64,000 nt of DNA, taken from positions 1 to 64,000 of the forward strand of contig JAZSGT010000028.1 of assembly GCA_045532865.1 (NCBI GenBank), given 5' to 3'. Origin of the DNA: RGIG4140 sp045532865. Its GTDB lineage: Bacteria > Pseudomonadota > Alphaproteobacteria > CAAHEQ01 > UBA3637. Below are positions 7,364 to 16,610 of this stretch, in pieces (position 1 is the first letter of the stretch; every line of letters starts with the position of its first letter). The notes under the pieces are model-generated. The model worked only from the letters and a program-made list of their open reading frames with translations, ran no database searches and was not told the DNA's origin. The translations under genes and the position numbers were made by a program.

Positions 7364-9166
7364 ATGCAAAAGAATATAGAACACTACCTAATAAACTACA
7401 CACAAAAAGTTTTAGATGGTGAAATTGGACATCTTGTTGGTCGTGAAAAGGAGTTGGAGCGACTTATCCATATTTTGCTTAGAAGCACCAAAAACAACCC
7501 AGTTGTTATTGGTGTGAATGGTATTGGTAAAACAGCTTTGTTAGAGGGATTAATTGCTTTTATTGGCTCTCAAGATGCGCCAGAATATTTGCAATCAAAA
7601 GAAGTTGTTGGTATTGATATTGCCAAAATCATGTTGGATACAACAAATGAGGATGAATATGCTGAACTTGTGAAACGAGTTATGCAACACGTTGTTGATT
7701 CTGATGGTGATAAGATTTTATATATCAAAGATATTTCACTTTTAGTAAATATGGATACAGCTCCGGAAAATAAGGAACCAGCAAAATTTTTAAAACTTTG
7801 TTTAAGCAGTGGACAAATTAGATGTTTAATTGAAGCTGAAACACAGTCTTTTGTAAGCTATATGGAAAAAGATAATACCGTTATGGGACAAGTCCAACGT
7901 GTTTTATTAGAAGAGCCTACACTGCAAGAAAGTATCGAGATTGTTTCCTCATTAAAAGAAAAATTTGAAACGCACTATAACGTTGTTATTCCAAATGAAA
8001 CAGTGGTGGCTGCTTGTCAATTAACGCATCGCTATATTAAACAAAGAGCATTTCCAGCTAAAGCACTTGATTTATTAGATGATGCAGCCTCTTTATTGAT
8101 GATTGATATTGCAAAAGGTGAGATTGAAAGCAATCAAAATCAAGTTACAGTTGATTTTTGTAACCGAACAATAGCTGCTTGGACCGGTATTCCTGTTGAA
8201 AAGGTTGATGCAGAAGATAAAGAACGCTTAGCCAATGCTGAACATTATTTAAAACAACGTGTTGTTGGTCAAGATGGGGCTGTTGTTGTGGTTGCCAATG
8301 CATTAAGACGAGCCAGATCTGGGTTGCAAGATCCAAACAGACCAATTGGGTCATTTTTATTCATTGGTACAACTGGTGTTGGTAAAACTGAGTTAGCAAA
8401 ATCTTTAGCTGATTTTATGTTTAATGACGAAACGGCATTGCTTCGTTTGGATATGAGTGAATATATGGAGAGAACATCTGTTGCTAGAATGATTGGTCCT
8501 CCTCCAGGAACGCCAGGGTTTGAAGCTGGTGGGCTGTTAACCGAATCGGTTCGGTTGCGACCATTTCAAGTGGTTCTGTTTGACGAAATTGAAAAAGCCC
8601 ACCTAGATATTTTAAACTTAATGTTGCAATTGTTAGATGAAGGTCGCTTAACTGATAGTAAGGGAATTACAGTTGATTTTAGAAATACGATTATTATTTT
8701 AACATCTAACGTTGGTGCAAATTTGCCAAGTTATCAGCGTGTTGAAAAGTTGAGTGAATATTTTAGACCCGAATTTTTAAACCGATTGGATGATATTGTA
8801 TCTTTCCACCAGTTGAATGAAGAACATTTAAGAATGATTGTGGATATTCATTTAAACAAATTGTTAAAGCGTGCAAAAGCGTTAGGTTATAATGTTGTTG
8901 TGGCAGATTCGGCAAAAGACTGGTTTGTAGATGAGGTATTCACATCTAAGTTTGGTGTTCGTGCATTAAAGAGATTGATTCAAAATCAAGTGGAAAACCC
9001 TCTTTCATTTTTGATTATGCAAGAAAAAATCAGACCAGGACAAGATGTCTTTTTAAATGTGGATAAAACAGGTAGAAAATTGCAAATTTATTCCAAATCA
9101 GTAGTTAAAAAGCAAGTTGAAAAAAATGAGATAGAAGAAACAGAAAATAAAGAAACGAATGAGTAA
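7364..9166 (+). CDS. ClpA/ClpB-like AAA+ protein with degenerate first ATPase domain
   Basis: 600 residues with two AAA+ modules but no N-terminal Clp domain and no ClpB middle coil. Module 1 keeps Walker A (GVNGIGKT, about 50-57), but the Walker B acids read KD (ILYIKD) instead of DE, and the tyrosine pore loop and arginine-finger segment are not recognisable. Module 2 looks active: Walker A GTTGVGKTE (about 334), Walker B VVLFDEIEKAH, FLNRLDD and sensor-2 GVRALKR. Its pore loop reads PPGTPGFE where ClpA/ClpB have PPGYVG. No IGL-type ClpP-binding loop is evident. Probably an unfoldase-like paralogue rather than the housekeeping ClpA. Confidence 0.8.
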   Translation: MQKNIEHYLINYTQKVLDGEIGHLVGREKELERLIHILLRSTKNNPVVIGVNGIGKTALLEGLIAFIGSQDAPEYLQSKEVVGIDIAKIMLDTTNEDEYAELVKRVMQHVVDSDGDKILYIKDISLLVNMDTAPENKEPAKFLKLCLSSGQIRCLIEAETQSFVSYMEKDNTVMGQVQRVLLEEPTLQESIEIVSSLKEKFETHYNVVIPNETVVAACQLTHRYIKQRAFPAKALDLLDDAASLLMIDIAKGEIESNQNQVTVDFCNRTIAAWTGIPVEKVDAEDKERLANAEHYLKQRVVGQDGAVVVVANALRRARSGLQDPNRPIGSFLFIGTTGVGKTELAKSLADFMFNDETALLRLDMSEYMERTSVARMIGPPPGTPGFEAGGLLTESVRLRPFQVVLFDEIEKAHLDILNLMLQLLDEGRLTDSKGITVDFRNTIIILTSNVGANLPSYQRVEKLSEYFRPEFLNRLDDIVSFHQLNEEHLRMIVDIHLNKLLKRAKALGYNVVVADSAKDWFVDEVFTSKFGVRALKRLIQNQVENPLSFLIMQEKIRPGQDVFLNVDKTGRKLQIYSKSVVKKQVEKNEIEETENKETNE

Positions 9167-10163
9167 AGAAAAAGAGTTATCGGATAAACTGGTTGAATGG
9201 TATTATAAAAATGCAAGAACAATGCCATGGCGTGTAATTGGTGGCGCTCATCCTAATCCATATGAAGTTTGGATTTCAGAAATTATGTTACAACAAACAA
9301 CTGTGAAAACAGTTGAATCATACTTTCCAAAGTGGATAAAACGTTTTCCAACAGTGTATTCTTTAGCTGAGGCTGATATTGAAGAAGTTCTTCTTTATTG
9401 GCAAGGTCTTGGGTATTATACAAGAGCAAGAAAAATACATGAATGTGCCAAAGTTTTAGTTGAAAAATATAATGGACAAATGCCTTCAGATAGAAATGAA
9501 TTATTAAAATTACCTGGTATTGGACCTTATAGTGCTTCTAGTATTTTAGCATTTTCATTTAATAAACCAGAGACAGTTGTAGATGGAAATGTTATTCGGG
9601 TTATTGCACGTTTGTATGGAATAGAAGAACCTGTTACAAAAGAAGAAATTTACAAACTTGCTGAACCATTGACACATCAAATTCATTCAGCAGATTATTC
9701 TTCGGCCATAATGGATTTGGGGGCCACAATTTGTACGCCACAAAGTGCAAAATGTTCTTTGTGTCCTTGGAATCAAGAGTGTAATGCTTTAAAAAGAGGT
9801 CTTGTGGATAAAATCCCATTAATAAAAAAAATGGAAAAGAAAAACTTTGAAGGGTATGTTCATATTATTCAAAATGAAAAAGGGGAATATTTTATTCAAA
9901 AAAGAGAGGAAAAAGGTCTTTTAAATGGATTATATGAATTTCCTTGGACGAAAGAAAAAACACCTCTTTTTAATGGGGATTGGAAACAGAAAAATAAAAA
10001 AATTTCGCATACATTTACACACTTTCACTTAACATTGACACCTCTTGTTTTAAAGAAAAATGATTTTTCAAATAAAGTGGGATTTTATTCAAAAATGGAA
10101 GATTTTAAAAAGTATCCATTTTCAACCTTGATGAAAAAAGTGATCAAAGTCCTGCAAGATTAA
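9159..10163 (+). CDS. mutY: A/G-specific adenine DNA glycosylase
   Basis: 334 residues. MutY removes adenine mispaired with 8-oxoguanine. Visible features: catalytic Glu in EIMLQQTTV, helix-hairpin-helix LPGIGPYSA, catalytic Asp in VVDGNVIRV, and the [4Fe-4S] ligand set C-x6-C-x2-C-x5-C in CTPQSAKCSLC...C. The C-terminal third (about 225-334) is the NUDIX-like 8-oxoG-recognition domain, with HTFTHFHLTL. It overlaps the ClpA-like gene by 8 nt, indicating translational coupling. Confidence 0.93.
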   Translation: MSKEKELSDKLVEWYYKNARTMPWRVIGGAHPNPYEVWISEIMLQQTTVKTVESYFPKWIKRFPTVYSLAEADIEEVLLYWQGLGYYTRARKIHECAKVLVEKYNGQMPSDRNELLKLPGIGPYSASSILAFSFNKPETVVDGNVIRVIARLYGIEEPVTKEEIYKLAEPLTHQIHSADYSSAIMDLGATICTPQSAKCSLCPWNQECNALKRGLVDKIPLIKKMEKKNFEGYVHIIQNEKGEYFIQKREEKGLLNGLYEFPWTKEKTPLFNGDWKQKNKKISHTFTHFHLTLTPLVLKKNDFSNKVGFYSKMEDFKKYPFSTLMKKVIKVLQD

Positions 10164-10198
10164 TAGATGTTTTTATATTTTGCTAAAAAAGGTTTTTT

Positions 10199-10861
10199 AT
10201 GTTTTTAATTCAACAATCAGATTTTTCAATCAGGGAATTTTCTTCATCAGATTTTGAAAAATTATATAAAATAGCAGATGCAATTAACAAGCAAGCAAAA
10301 GAAAAAGAAGGCTTTCAACCATTTTATGCTTTTCAGGTTAATTCTGACTTAAAAGATTATTCCACTTTATTAAGTGAAAAAATAAATCATTTTTTAAAAA
10401 AAGCTGAAGATGAAAAAAATCAATTACCACGCAAAACGTATCGCTTGGCTTTGTGTGATGGAAAAGGCATGTTGGTTGGAAATATTACAATAGATGATTA
10501 TCCTTCAAAAGATAAAAATGGAAATTTAATTCAAGGAGATATTGGTTATTTTATTAATCCTTTAGATGGAAGAAAGGGATTAATGAGTAAAGCACTTGGA
10601 TGTGTTTTAGATATTTATTTTAAAACGCATGATGAATTGGATATAACGGTTCACCCTAATAATCTATATTCGATTAAAATGTTACAACGGTTTAATGCTA
10701 AAGTGGTTGGTTTTAAATCAACTTCGGCTTACCAAGATGAGCCAAGAATGGTTTTAAAAATGCATAAAATAGATTTTTTATCTTCCAAAGCACCTCGTTT
10801 TATTACAACACAAAAAAAGCAAGTTTATTCGCAAGAAACAGAAAGGATGAGACATGTTTAG
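10199..10861 (+). CDS. GNAT-family N-acetyltransferase (RimJ/RimL type)
   Basis: 220 residues. The GNAT core is visible: NITIDDYP, then DIGYFINPLDGRKGLMSKAL (acetyl-CoA loop region) and the VHPNNLYSIKMLQRF segment typical of RimJ/RimL-like enzymes. They acetylate protein N-termini or small amines; the acceptor here is unknown. AAGG lies 7 nt before ATG. The stop overlaps the next gene by 8 nt, forming a three-gene set with the dipeptidase and MFS genes. Confidence 0.8.
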   Translation: MFLIQQSDFSIREFSSSDFEKLYKIADAINKQAKEKEGFQPFYAFQVNSDLKDYSTLLSEKINHFLKKAEDEKNQLPRKTYRLALCDGKGMLVGNITIDDYPSKDKNGNLIQGDIGYFINPLDGRKGLMSKALGCVLDIYFKTHDELDITVHPNNLYSIKMLQRFNAKVVGFKSTSAYQDEPRMVLKMHKIDFLSSKAPRFITTQKKQVYSQETERMRHV

Positions 10862-11483
10862 TGATGCTAATTTGCCAGAACCAGAATATATTTTAGAGAT
10901 TGAAAATTCACCTCATTTAATTCAAATAAATGAAAAAGATGGTCTCTTTTTTTGTGATAAATTTACAAATGACAGACGGATTCGTTTCTATATTTATCAA
11001 ATGTTATTAAATGCACAAAAAGAATTGCCTGAAAATTATTTTTTTAAAATTTATGAGGCATATCGTCCTCTTGAATCTCAAAAAAAATTATGGGATGAAG
11101 TTGTTCAAGAACAGATGAAATTGTATCCTGATTTAGAAGTTGATTCTGAAGAATTTATAGCTCATTGTGATGTTTTTTGTGCAAACCCATATCGGCAAGG
11201 AAGTGGACACCAAAGCGGTGCAGCAATTGATGTTTCTTTATGTGATAAAAATGGCAATGAATATGATATGGGTGGAGAGGTTAGAGGGTTTTATGAAGAA
11301 TCTGATTTTGATTATCCTGTTTCTTTTTTAGCAAGAAAAAATAGAAATATTTTAAAAAATGCACTGGAAAAAGTTGGATTTATCAATTATCCTGCAGAAT
11401 GGTGGCACTATTCTTTTGGAGATAGATTGTGGGCGAAACTGACAGGAGCAAAAATAGCAATTTTTGGGAAAATAGATGATTAA
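10854..11483 (+). CDS. D-alanyl-D-alanine dipeptidase (VanX/DdpX-like, M15D)
   Basis: 209 residues. Zinc-ligand motifs of the M15 family are present: S-G-H-x3-A-A-I-D-V (SGHQSGAAIDV, His and Asp ligands) and E-W-W-H (catalytic Glu and third His). YEAYRP supplies the conserved Arg. VanX/DdpX enzymes split D-Ala-D-Ala, recycling cell-wall material or, in vancomycin clusters, removing the drug target. No van genes surround it, so a recycling role is more likely. No signal peptide, so cytoplasmic. Overlaps both neighbours by 8 nt. Confidence 0.88.
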   Translation: MFSDANLPEPEYILEIENSPHLIQINEKDGLFFCDKFTNDRRIRFYIYQMLLNAQKELPENYFFKIYEAYRPLESQKKLWDEVVQEQMKLYPDLEVDSEEFIAHCDVFCANPYRQGSGHQSGAAIDVSLCDKNGNEYDMGGEVRGFYEESDFDYPVSFLARKNRNILKNALEKVGFINYPAEWWHYSFGDRLWAKLTGAKIAIFGKIDD

Positions 11484-12717
11484 CAAATTTGTAAGTATTA
11501 AAAATTTTGTGAATGAGAATTTTATTTCTGGTCTGAAAAGTAAAAATAAAATGACCAGAAATGTTTCACTTCTATATTTATATAGCTTTTTTATTCGGAT
11601 GAATTTTGCTCTTCCAATTGAGCTTTTATTTTTTGCTTCCCTTTCAAATTCATATTCTGATGCTATGAAAATATTTTTTATTGCGCACATGACTGGGACA
11701 ATATTAGGAGTTCCACTTGGGTTACTCTCTGATAAAGTTGGTCGTAAAAAAGTGGCAATTCTTTGTTCGTTTTGCCGTTTGTTGGCTGCTGTTTTGTATG
11801 CATCGGCAGGATCATATTCAGCACTTGTTGTGGCTGCGCTTTTTTCAGGATTTTATCGATTTTCAGCGCCAAATGCAGATACATTTTTATTTGAAAGTTT
11901 AGCTTCAAATAATCAAGTAGATAAGTATCATGATTGCCTTTCTAAAATGAAATCTGTTTCCTCTTTTTCATTGAGTGTTGGTGCATTGTTATGTGGTGTT
12001 TTTTATTACTTTTTATCTTTGCGAGGGGTGATGGTTATGAAAGTTATCCCCATGTTTTTAGCTTTTATAATTTCCTTATTATTAAAAGAAGGTACGGTTA
12101 AAAAAGAGGTAATGACCAATCCATTTAAGCATTTAATAAAAGCTTTTTCATATTTTAAACGGAACAAAAAATTATTTTGTTTTGCAATTGCAGATTCAAC
12201 ACATTATGGTTTAAATGAGGCCTCTTATACAATTAATGCTGCTTTTTTTAAAACAATTATGCCTGTTGAATTGTTGGGAGTGCTCAGATTTTTTGGACAT
12301 CTTGTTTCTTCTGTAACAAGTTATTTATCATCAAAAGTTGGAAAAATAATTGGTGTTGAAAAAACAATTTTGCTGGGGGCTATGAGTGACAATTTGGTTA
12401 ACGTCTTTTCTGTTTTGTGTGCGAATTGGCTCAGTCCTATTTTTAAAACAATAGGTTCTGGATGTTTTGGAATTTATTCTCCTGCAACTGGATCATTTAT
12501 TCAAAAGGAAATTTCAAATGATGAACGGGCAACACTTGTTTCATTTACAACATTGTTAAATACTGGATTTTATTCTATCGGAACGCTGTTAATTGGCTGG
12601 CTTGCAGATTTATATTCTCCCCATACAGCGATGTTAATTGGGTATTCTTCAGCGCTTGTTTTAAATTCTCTTTTTGTTATCGCATTTAAACAAAAAAGTA
12701 TCAAAACAGTTAGTTAA
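11476..12717 (+). CDS. Major facilitator superfamily transporter
   Basis: 413 residues, strongly hydrophobic, about twelve membrane segments. The MFS motif between segments 2 and 3 reads GLLSDKVGRKK. Position in a tight operon behind a D-Ala-D-Ala dipeptidase and an acetyltransferase would suit uptake or export of a cell-wall-derived compound, but that is inference. It converges on the 5'-nucleotidase gene: the two stop regions overlap by 8 nt with no room for a separate terminator. Confidence 0.82.
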   Translation: MINKFVSIKNFVNENFISGLKSKNKMTRNVSLLYLYSFFIRMNFALPIELLFFASLSNSYSDAMKIFFIAHMTGTILGVPLGLLSDKVGRKKVAILCSFCRLLAAVLYASAGSYSALVVAALFSGFYRFSAPNADTFLFESLASNNQVDKYHDCLSKMKSVSSFSLSVGALLCGVFYYFLSLRGVMVMKVIPMFLAFIISLLLKEGTVKKEVMTNPFKHLIKAFSYFKRNKKLFCFAIADSTHYGLNEASYTINAAFFKTIMPVELLGVLRFFGHLVSSVTSYLSSKVGKIIGVEKTILLGAMSDNLVNVFSVLCANWLSPIFKTIGSGCFGIYSPATGSFIQKEISNDERATLVSFTTLLNTGFYSIGTLLIGWLADLYSPHTAMLIGYSSALVLNSLFVIAFKQKSIKTVS

Positions 12718-14281
12718 ACATTTTTTTTATTCTATTTTCAAACTTTTTGATAGGGCTGTTTTTTAAGATAGATATAATTTCTTCTCGAATGCTTTTTTCA
12801 GGAAGCTCTGTTACAACATCAAGAATTGGGAATCCATCTCCACCTTTTGCTAAGAATGATGGCATAACGACTAGATATTCTTTTTCATCTTCAAGAGTTT
12901 TATTTGGAATATCTATTTTTTTAACAAGTTTATTAGTGCCAGAAAATAAATATCCCAAACCACCTGTTTGAATGAATGGATTTGTTCTATCATCAGTGAC
13001 ATACTCTTTTAAGCCATGGTTTAAATATGAAATAATATCTTTTCCTTTTATTTTAACAATGACAGCTTTTGAATCAAAAGGATATGTTTGTGCGATATTT
13101 TTAAAAGTAATATCCCCTTGTTGGAATCCAGCTCTAATGCCTCCAGAATTTAAAAAGGCAAAATCAGTCTTTGGTTCAATTTTTTGAGCAGCTTTTAAAA
13201 GTGAATCGGTTAAAACTTCACCTATATAACAAGATTCAGAACAAAATAAACCGTCATGTGTTAAGGGGATTTTTTGTGTAGTTGAAAATATTTTTTGATT
13301 TAAAATTGTGTCAATTTCTGATTGAATGGTTTCCAATATTTTTAACATTTGAGAATCGGGGGTAATTGAATTATCCATGGGGATTGTGTCGCCTTGATAG
13401 GCAAGAATTTCGCCTTTTTCATCAAATTCAACAGATAATTTTCCAACATGGTGCCCCCCAATTCCAGCTGAAACAATTAAAACATTTTTATTGTCCTTAT
13501 TTTTAATCACAACCGGATATCCACCTTTTGCGTCTTTTTCATTTGGGTTGTTTGAAAGCAATGTATGTGTATGGGCGCTCACAATAATATCAACATCTGA
13601 AAGTTGTTGTGCAAGCTCAATATCTTTGTCAATACCAATATGGTTTAATAAAATGATAATATCAACATTTTGTTTTTTTAATTTTTGAATGAGGGGTTGA
13701 ATGGTTTCAATAGGTTCTGTTAGTTCAATTTCTTTTGCATTGGAGCTGGTTGTTTTTGTGGTTGGAGTTAAGGCGCTTATAATCCCAATTTGTCGCCCCA
13801 TTTTGTGTAACACAATGGCAGGTAAAATACTTTTACTTAAATCACTTTTTTGAGGAAAAATGATGTTTGAATTTAAGATTGGTGCATTTATTTTTTTTTG
13901 AAATTTTTCAAGTTCAGGTAATCCATCATCAAAATCATGATTGCCAAGGCACATAGCATCGTATTTCATTTCATTTAACAAAAGAGGCATATCTTGACTT
14001 TTGCGTAGGGTGTAAAATACAGTTCCAGAAAAACGATCTCCAGCATCTAAAAGGATAAGATTTGGATTATTTTTTCTTTCTTTATCTATAAAAGATTTTA
14101 TTTTTGCCCATCCTCCTCGGCAAGTGTTGTATGTGCAACTGCTTCCATCACTTTTGAAAGGAAGAAAATGAGCGTGTAAGTCATTTGTATGAAGTAAATC
14201 TAATTTAAACGATGGGGTTGCCAAAGCATGTGAAGAAATTAAGCTCACAGAAGCAAGTAAAAAGAGAGATAATTTGCGCAT
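12710..14281 (-). CDS. Periplasmic 5'-nucleotidase / UshA-CpdB family metallophosphatase
   Basis: 523 residues with a Sec signal peptide (cleavage near HALA-TPS). The metallophosphoesterase domain shows HTNDLHAHF, GNHDFDDG and HTHTLLSN metal-binding motifs. The C-terminal 5'-nucleotidase domain includes NSGGIRAGF, used for substrate binding. Enzymes of this family release phosphate from nucleotides or UDP-sugars in the periplasm for salvage. AAGGAT lies 7 nt before ATG 14281. Substrate specificity cannot be read. Confidence 0.88.
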   Translation of the reverse strand: MRKLSLFLLASVSLISSHALATPSFKLDLLHTNDLHAHFLPFKSDGSSCTYNTCRGGWAKIKSFIDKERKNNPNLILLDAGDRFSGTVFYTLRKSQDMPLLLNEMKYDAMCLGNHDFDDGLPELEKFQKKINAPILNSNIIFPQKSDLSKSILPAIVLHKMGRQIGIISALTPTTKTTSSNAKEIELTEPIETIQPLIQKLKKQNVDIIILLNHIGIDKDIELAQQLSDVDIIVSAHTHTLLSNNPNEKDAKGGYPVVIKNKDNKNVLIVSAGIGGHHVGKLSVEFDEKGEILAYQGDTIPMDNSITPDSQMLKILETIQSEIDTILNQKIFSTTQKIPLTHDGLFCSESCYIGEVLTDSLLKAAQKIEPKTDFAFLNSGGIRAGFQQGDITFKNIAQTYPFDSKAVIVKIKGKDIISYLNHGLKEYVTDDRTNPFIQTGGLGYLFSGTNKLVKKIDIPNKTLEDEKEYLVVMPSFLAKGGDGFPILDVVTELPEKSIREEIISILKNSPIKKFENRIKKMFN

Positions 14282-14351
14282 TTTTTTATCCTTTCATTAC
14301 TGATGAATACATCATAAATTTTCATAGAAGAAATGTCAAAAAAATAAATAA

Positions 14352-14380
14352 ATGACAGATTCTTTTTTTTGTGGTATAAT
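14352..14380 (+). promoter_or_regulatory. Promoter of the M23 peptidase gene
   Basis: ATGACA (14352-14357), 17-nt spacer, TATAAT (14375-14380) with an extended TG-G just before it. Strong match to consensus. Confidence 0.7.
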
Positions 14381-14416
14381 GGGATAGTATCTTCTGAATA
14401 AAGAAAGGGGACGGGT

Positions 14417-15487
14417 ATGGTTTTTAATTATGGATGGGCTCCACAACGTTTTGGAGCAAGAAGAGGTAAAGGACGTAGACATGCAGGGATAGATTTGGGA
14501 ACTGCTGGTCGAAAAGGTGTTCCTGTTGGATGCCCTTTGGATGGATTTAGAGTAGCATCAGTTAGGCGAAGAGGGGGTTATGGTAATACGGTAGACCTTG
14601 TTAGTCTTGATGGTACTAAGATGATGCGTTTTGCACACCTTGCAAATCCATTGCCTAAACATTTAAAACCAGGTATGATTGTTAATCAGGGAGATTGGTT
14701 GGGTGATGTTGGGAATACAGGTGGTAATTATGCCATACACTTGCATTTTGAATATCGCATCAAACAGGGTAATAATTTTGTTCCTGTAAATCCTTTTAAT
14801 AATAGATATCACACATTTTGTCAGCAAGATTTTGAAAGATCAACACAAATGGCTTATGCTTCAAGATCAGCTGTTCGATCTGGGAAAGGTTTTGAAAATA
14901 GAGCGGTAGCTTCATCAGCTACGGAGCCAACCTCAACGACAAGAACGAGTGCCCCTGTCAGTGCAACAACTTCTTCTAGTAGGACACAGTCTGTTGCCAC
15001 AACAAGGCATAGACCTCAAAATCCTGTGGGGAAAATTTCAACACCTCGAACTGATGTTCCTCATGAACAACGTGTTAGAAATGATACTGTTGAAGCACAA
15101 AGGACCAGACCTCAACCAACATGGACATTAGATCGAGGATTTAATCAACCAACTTGGTGGGAAAGACATGCACCAGAGTTTTTGGGAGGGTGGTCTAAGA
15201 AAGAATTACAAGAGGCTGAAGAAAGACGAAAATTAGATGAAGAGGTCTTTTTGGGTGTAATGCGTAGAGATATGATTGAAGCTGGTTTAACAGAAGCAGA
15301 CATTTCAAAGTTAAAAACACACGTCCAAGCGAAAATGGCTTCAGGTGATGTTTGTGATTTCTTGAATCGAAAAGGAGTTCCCGTTAACTTTAATGATCTT
15401 TATGATGATAAAGAAAAAGCTAAATTAGCAAGGGATTTTTTCCTTAGAAAGAATGTAGAAACAGCTAATAGAAGACGAATGGGATAG
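14417..15487 (+). CDS. M23-family (LytM-like) peptidase with long C-terminal tail
   Basis: 356 residues. The LytM zinc site is intact: H22-x3-D26 in HAGIDLG and HLHFE near 111-115. M23 enzymes cut peptidoglycan cross-bridges, or regulate amidases when inactive; here all ligands seem present. Unusually the domain starts at the very N-terminus and I see no signal peptide. After the domain comes a Ser/Thr/Arg-rich linker (about 150-240), then a predicted helical tail with ADISKLK and a DFLNRKGVPVNF segment. AAAGGGGA precedes ATG. Export route unclear. Confidence 0.82.
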   Translation: MVFNYGWAPQRFGARRGKGRRHAGIDLGTAGRKGVPVGCPLDGFRVASVRRRGGYGNTVDLVSLDGTKMMRFAHLANPLPKHLKPGMIVNQGDWLGDVGNTGGNYAIHLHFEYRIKQGNNFVPVNPFNNRYHTFCQQDFERSTQMAYASRSAVRSGKGFENRAVASSATEPTSTTRTSAPVSATTSSSRTQSVATTRHRPQNPVGKISTPRTDVPHEQRVRNDTVEAQRTRPQPTWTLDRGFNQPTWWERHAPEFLGGWSKKELQEAEERRKLDEEVFLGVMRRDMIEAGLTEADISKLKTHVQAKMASGDVCDFLNRKGVPVNFNDLYDDKEKAKLARDFFLRKNVETANRRRMG

Positions 15488-15497
15488 GCCTTAACAG

Positions 15498-16610
15498 TCA
15501 ATTATTAAACCTTTTTTGAGTCTTAATATTAAAGAAGTCATCTGTAAAGATTATTTTTAACTTTTCAAAGAATTCCTCCTTGAAGGTTGGTTTTGTTTTG
15601 GAAGTTTTTGAAGATTCAATCTTATTTATAATATTTTCTAAATTCTCAAGCGAATCGATATGATAGAAATTGTTTAATTTTAAATGATCAAATCGGTTTG
15701 ATTGTCTACACCCAATATCAATAACGGGAATATTATAATAAGGTGCTTCTTTAATTCCACATGAACTGTTTCCAATTAAAAAATCTGTGTGTTGAAGGAT
15801 ATGGTTAAATGCACTAAATGAAAATGATTTTACAAAATGAAATTTTTTGTGGCTTTTAAATTGTTGATATGTTTTTAAAATTGTTTCGCTTCCAAGATCG
15901 TTATTGGGAGAAATAATGATAATTTCTTTATTTATTTTTTGAAGTTTTTCCAGTAATTGTGTAAGTTCGTTTTTAATAAATTTTGATGATAGGGTAGTAA
16001 CTGGATGATAAATTAAAATAGCATAATTTTTAAATTTATTTAGTTGTTTTTTTTCTTTTTTTGTTGGTTCATTAATCTCAAAAGCAAGAGAGCTGTTCCC
16101 AACAACATGGATGCATTTTTCATCTTCCCCCATTTTGAGTAAAATGTTTTTTGCCTTTTCATCAGCAACTAAAAATTGTTGAGATAATTTACTTGTTGCA
16201 TGGCGAATGGATTCGTCAACGCTGCCACTTAAATCGCCAGCTTCAATGTGACAGACGGGTATATTATTTAAAATAGCTGTTGTAGCTGCAGCTAAAACTT
16301 CGGGTCTATCTCCGTGGACAAAAACAAAATCAATTTTTTCTTTTTTAAGATAGGTGTTAAAGGATTTGATGATTTGTGCTGTTTCAAGAGCTGTATTTTT
16401 TGCTTTAAATTTTTTATCAATAAAAATTTTACAAATGCCATTTAAATCTTTTTTGATGAATTTATATGTAAATCCGTGTTTTTTTAGCATATTCATTCCT
16501 GTAATGAAAACAGAAACATTTCTATTTTTTTGTGTTACTAAAAAATCGATATATGGTTTTATTTTGCCATAATCAGCACGTGTTCCAGATACAAAAGAAA
16601 TATTTGTCAT
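15498..16610 (-). CDS. neuC: UDP-N-acetylglucosamine 2-epimerase, hydrolysing (NeuC/LegG-like)
   Basis: 370 residues, WecB/NeuC fold: start FVSGTRADYGK, then FVHGDRPEVLAAATTA, CHIEAGDLSGSVDE and GNSSCGIKEAP. NeuC-type enzymes turn UDP-GlcNAc (or the diacetamido analogue) into free ManNAc (or analogue) plus UDP, the first committed step to sialic or legionaminic acid. Its start overlaps the neuB stop by 4 nt, so NeuB and NeuC are co-translated. Which nonulosonic acid is made cannot be decided here. Confidence 0.87.
   Translation of the reverse strand: MTNISFVSGTRADYGKIKPYIDFLVTQKNRNVSVFITGMNMLKKHGFTYKFIKKDLNGICKIFIDKKFKAKNTALETAQIIKSFNTYLKKEKIDFVFVHGDRPEVLAAATTAILNNIPVCHIEAGDLSGSVDESIRHATSKLSQQFLVADEKAKNILLKMGEDEKCIHVVGNSSLAFEINEPTKKEKKQLNKFKNYAILIYHPVTTLSSKFIKNELTQLLEKLQKINKEIIIISPNNDLGSETILKTYQQFKSHKKFHFVKSFSFSAFNHILQHTDFLIGNSSCGIKEAPYYNIPVIDIGCRQSNRFDHLKLNNFYHIDSLENLENIINKIESSKTSKTKPTFKEEFFEKLKIIFTDDFFNIKTQKRFNN

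Noticed and set aside
10854..11483. D-Ala-D-Ala dipeptidase as part of a vancomycin-resistance cluster
   Set aside because: No vanA/vanH or two-component genes nearby; VanX-like enzymes are common in wall recycling.
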